NCBI GenBank assembly: GCA_026713285.1
Contig: JAPOOT010000209.1
Coordinates: 1-17,729, forward strand
Source: Gemmatimonadota bacterium
GTDB lineage: Bacteria > JAAXHH01
Length of the DNA: 17,729 nucleotides
Reading direction: 5' to 3'
The position numbers and the translations under genes were made by a program. The notes beneath the pieces are model-generated. The model did no database searches. It was not told where the DNA came from and saw nothing but the letters and a program-made list of their open reading frames with translations. Positions 15,701 through 17,729 of the stretch are shown piece by piece (the stretch's first letter is position 1; each line of letters starts with the position of its first letter).

Positions 15701-16267
15701 ATGAGCCCGAATACCGGACGGAGCGGAAGGGCGCGAGGATTCTGGTCGCCGCCAAATATCCTGTCCCTCTCACGCATAGCCGCCGTTCCGTTCATTTACT
15801 GGGGTTTCGCAGGGGATGCGCACATGGTCCTCTACACGCTCATCGGCTGCGCCTTTCTGACGGACGCGGCCGATGGTTTCCTGGCGCGCCGCTTCCGCTG
15901 GGAAAGCAAATGGGGGCTTGTCCTCGACCCGCTGGCCGACAAGATCCTGGTCGGCAGCCTGTCGGTCTTCCTGGTGCTGTATCGAGACTTCCCACTGTGG
16001 GCGGCCGCGTTGATCATCGTCCGCGACCTGTCCATTCTGGGCGCGGGCGCGTATCTTTACTTCAGACCGGGCAACGTGGTCCTGCCGGCCGACCGGATCG
16101 GCAAATTGACCACGCTGGCCATGGGCGGCGCCCTCATTCTTTACGCCGTGGACTGGCAGCCCTACGGAGCGTGGGCGCTCTGGGCGGCCCTCTGCTGTGT
16201 CGCCGGGTCGGGCATCCATTACGTCCTTGGTTTCACGCGGCTCATCCGGGAGCGTACGCACACATGA
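15701..16267 (+). CDS. pgsA: CDP-alcohol phosphatidyltransferase (PgsA type)
   Basis: Integral membrane enzyme that transfers a phosphatidyl group from CDP-diacylglycerol to an alcohol, most likely glycerol-3-phosphate. The 188-residue product has the full family signature between D55 and D80: D55, D58, G59, A62, R63, G72, D76 and D80. It also has an N-terminal P-N-I-L-S-L-S-R-I (18-26) and about five hydrophobic helices (near 26-50, 71-95, 100-120, 135-150, 158-178). ATG 15701 follows GGAGG (15688-15692) at 8 nt. Its TGA overlaps the next gene by four bases (ATGA). The alcohol acceptor cannot be proven from the motif, so a cardiolipin synthase-like or other phosphatidyltransferase remains possible. 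Length fits PgsA (about 180-190). Confidence 0.85.
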   Translation: MSPNTGRSGRARGFWSPPNILSLSRIAAVPFIYWGFAGDAHMVLYTLIGCAFLTDAADGFLARRFRWESKWGLVLDPLADKILVGSLSVFLVLYRDFPLWAAALIIVRDLSILGAGAYLYFRPGNVVLPADRIGKLTTLAMGGALILYAVDWQPYGAWALWAALCCVAGSGIHYVLGFTRLIRERTHT

Positions 16268-17208
16268 ATCGAGTCGCATCGAAATGGGAGGTCACCGGCT
16301 GGCATCACCTGTCGTTCGAGCGGCCGGAAGATTGGAGCATAGGCGCGGTAACGGGAGATTATTCATCGGGTTACCTGCGGCTTGACGATACGGAAATGCC
16401 CCGTTTCGAACTGAGGTGGGAGCGCACCCGGGGGCGGGAACCCGTCGACCAGGTTGTCGCGAGATATCTTAAGAACATCACGGGAAAGGCCGGAAAGAAG
16501 GGGCCTCCCGTGAAGGTCCGTCGGGACCTGGGGCTCATCAAGGCGGAGTCCGCGCTGGCGGACAGGACGGTGGAGGGGTTCCACTGGCGGACGGAAGGGC
16601 CGGACCCCTTGCAGGCCTATGGCTGCCTGTGGATGTGCGAAACCTGCGGGCGCACGGTCTTCGCCCAGGTCCTCGGACGCGGGGGAGAATCCATGATGAC
16701 CCGGGCCTCGAGGTTGCTGAATACCCTGGACGACCACGCGCGCGGCGACAACGCCACCTGGGCCGTTTACGGGTTGCGCATCGAGCTCCCGTCCGACTAC
16801 GCGCTCGTGCAGCATTCCTTTCTGACAGGCCGTATCGAGTTGACTTTCCAGCTCGGCGGCGCCAGATTGGAACTGGTGAGGATGAGCCTCGCCGAATTGC
16901 ATCTGGAGAACCGTACCTTCCCGGATTGGTTCCAGGACACCTACGGAAACGAGATCGACCACTGGACTGACGGAGCCGGTTCCTATCGCGGCCATCCGTC
17001 CATCCGGGGAACGGGCGAAGGCGTGGATCCCGAGACGGTACACACTCGCATGGCCTGGTTGCCGTGGCGGCGGCCCCGAAAAAAACCATTGAGTTGTTGC
17101 AGCTGGCATTGTATCGATGGCAATAGGATATTCGTGCTGCGTCACCTGGACGAGAAGCTCCGGCCCGATTACCTGGACGGTATAGCAGGCACGGTGATTT
17201 GCCATTGA
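16264..17208 (+). CDS. Unrecognised 314-residue protein with an internal duplication and two CxWxC motifs
   Basis: I do not recognise this family. The start is ATG 16264, whose ATGA overlaps the stop of the pgsA-type gene, so the two are probably translationally coupled. No signal peptide or membrane helix is seen. The protein seems to be two copies of one unit about 157 residues long. Residues 17-52 (F-E-R-P-E-D-W ... G-Y-L-R-L ... F-E-L-R-W) align with 173-208 (I-E-L-P-S-D-Y ... G-R-I-E-L ... L-E-L-V-R). C121-x-W-x-C125-x4-R130 aligns with C279-x-W-x-C283-x4-R288. An additional C128 gives C-x3-C-x2-C in the first copy; this resembles a radical-SAM spacing, but no other radical-SAM feature is present. 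The cysteines could bind a metal such as zinc. Downstream is a PqqD-like gene. Function unknown. Confidence 0.8.
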   Translation: MNRVASKWEVTGWHHLSFERPEDWSIGAVTGDYSSGYLRLDDTEMPRFELRWERTRGREPVDQVVARYLKNITGKAGKKGPPVKVRRDLGLIKAESALADRTVEGFHWRTEGPDPLQAYGCLWMCETCGRTVFAQVLGRGGESMMTRASRLLNTLDDHARGDNATWAVYGLRIELPSDYALVQHSFLTGRIELTFQLGGARLELVRMSLAELHLENRTFPDWFQDTYGNEIDHWTDGAGSYRGHPSIRGTGEGVDPETVHTRMAWLPWRRPRKKPLSCCSWHCIDGNRIFVLRHLDEKLRPDYLDGIAGTVICH

Positions 17209-17214
17209 AATCAC

Positions 17215-17230
17215 GGGATGTGCACATCCC
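17215..17230. promoter_or_regulatory. Perfect 16-bp palindrome between the duplicated protein gene and the PqqD-like gene
   Basis: GGGATGTGCACATCCC is its own reverse complement. It lies 7 nt after the stop of the preceding gene and 37 nt before the preferred start of the PqqD-like gene. It has the form of a binding site for a dimeric regulator, or of a small hairpin in RNA with a TGCA tip. No promoter boxes are obvious beside it. Confidence 0.5.
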
Positions 17231-17267
17231 TGGTTCATTGCCGGGATCATTCCAACGGGTCGTAACC

Positions 17268-17663
17268 ATGCAGTTCTTTCGAAAGAAACAGTCCCCTTTG
17301 CCCCGCAGGGATTTGTTGCGCGCGAAGCCGGTACGCAACGAAAGACTGACCTGCGAAGAAAACTCCGACGGGGAAATCGTACTGGGGATCCCGAGGAGAA
17401 AGACCTGGTGGATCAACAGCATGTCCCGGTTTTTTTACGTACCGAGCCGGCGGACGGTTGTGTTGGACCGCATCGGGTCCTTCCTCTGGGGGCTCTGCGA
17501 TGGGCAGAATACGGTGGACCACGTCATATCTACAATCCGGACCGAATACAAACTGGAACGCAAGGAAGCGGAAGTCTCCACGCTGACATACCTGAAACAA
17601 CTCACGGAGAAGGGCTTGATCGGACTGGCCGTGGCAAACAGAAAAGGAGATAGAAACGCATGA
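17268..17663 (+). CDS. PqqD-family protein
   Basis: A 131-residue protein whose C-terminal two thirds matches the PqqD winged-helix fold: V-V-L-D-R-I-G-S-F-L-W-G-L-C-D-G (64-79), N-T-V-D-H-V-I (81-87), and the A-E-V-S-T-L-T-Y-L-K-Q-L-T-E-K-G-L-I helix pair (101-118). PqqD and related domains bind precursor peptides and present them to radical-SAM enzymes, but many stand-alone PqqD-like proteins have no known partner. No PQQ gene, precursor peptide or radical-SAM enzyme is in view. ATG 17268 is preferred because the PqqD-like region begins well after it. An in-frame start at 17199 would overlap the upstream gene and run through the palindrome. The stop overlaps the next ATG (ATGA), so coupling to the following gene is likely. 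Confidence 0.8.
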   Translation: MQFFRKKQSPLPRRDLLRAKPVRNERLTCEENSDGEIVLGIPRRKTWWINSMSRFFYVPSRRTVVLDRIGSFLWGLCDGQNTVDHVISTIRTEYKLERKEAEVSTLTYLKQLTEKGLIGLAVANRKGDRNA

Positions 17664-17729
17664 CGACGGAATCGGCCGCGACGGCCGGAACGACGGAGAA
17701 ACAAATATCACTGCCCTTGTCCAAGGCGA
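17660..17729 (+). CDS. Start of a further gene, truncated at the window edge
   Basis: ATG 17660 overlaps the TGA of the PqqD-like gene in an ATGA junction, and GGAG (17646-17649) lies 10 nt upstream. The frame stays open for the remaining 70 bases, giving M-T-T-E-S-A-A-T-A-G-T-T-E-K-Q-I-S-L-P-L-S-K-A. Twenty-three residues are too few to identify a family. A hydrophilic N-terminus ending in a P-L-S-K-A segment would suit a membrane permease of the FtsX type, but this is only a guess. The coupling shows it belongs to the same unit as the PqqD-like gene. Confidence 0.55.
   Translation, partial: MTTESAATAGTTEKQISLPLSKA

Noticed and set aside
13720..15795. A 691-codon open frame on the minus strand opposite recN
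   Set aside because: It mirrors recN exactly, has no recognisable motif and reflects codon bias in GC-rich DNA, where the antisense frame rarely meets stops. Others of the same kind occur opposite thrS (1623-3014), pheS (4280-5245) and rny/xseA (9498-10244).
16624..16650. C-x3-C-x2-C in the 314-residue protein as a radical-SAM cluster motif
   Set aside because: The motif is mid-protein and there is no radical-SAM barrel or downstream glycine motif. The third cysteine is not repeated in the second copy, whereas C-x-W-x-C is.

Overview
The window is a GC-rich bacterial chromosomal segment in which every supported gene lies on the + strand and genes are packed tightly. Many junctions overlap or are separated by only a few bases. 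Gene content and order are bacterial housekeeping: thrS-infC-rpmI-rplT-pheS-pheT, then a ZapB-like/ZapA pair, RNase Y, xseA-xseB, a prenyl synthase, NAD kinase, recN and a pgsA-type gene. No tRNA, rRNA, insertion sequence, CRISPR array or phage gene is visible. The organism cannot be named from this sequence alone. An archaeal/actinobacterial-looking prenyl synthase motif, an RNase Y and a PqqD-like protein next to an unrecognised duplicated protein suggest an uncultured bacterial lineage rather than a well-studied one; this is inference.

Layout. (1) 1-935: the C-terminal part of a ChlI/MoxR-like AAA+ ATPase, cut by the window edge. (2) 936-1055: a weak terminator-like hairpin, then the best promoter in the window (TTGACA, 17 bp spacer, extended -10) and a leader of about 60 nt. 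(3) 1056-7740: translation operon with threonyl-tRNA synthetase, IF3 (AUU start codon), ribosomal proteins L35 and L20, and both phenylalanyl-tRNA synthetase subunits. (4) 7783-8484: two small division proteins, ZapB-like and ZapA. (5) 8538-11726: RNase Y and both exonuclease VII subunits. (6) 11851-16267: isoprenoid diphosphate synthase, NAD kinase, RecN and a CDP-alcohol phosphatidyltransferase. (7) 16264-17729: accessory tail, with an unrecognised 314-residue protein, a PqqD-family protein and the start of a further gene.

How the genes fit together. The first half supplies translation initiation, ribosome assembly and aminoacylation. Its regulatory marks (single promoter, UUG start for thrS, AUU start for infC) resemble the logic known for the enterobacterial thrS-infC-rplT-pheST locus. 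The middle supplies septum assembly and RNA/DNA turnover. The following block supplies prenyl chains, NADP, double-strand-break repair and phospholipid headgroups.

The least explained part is the tail. The 314-residue protein overlaps the pgsA-type gene by an ATGA junction. It appears to consist of two copies of one roughly 157-residue unit, each ending in a C-x-W-x-C-x4-R motif. It is followed by a perfect 16-bp palindrome, a PqqD-like protein, and a gene coupled to the PqqD-like gene by another ATGA overlap. This is the best candidate in the window for an undescribed functional module, but its function cannot be read from the sequence.
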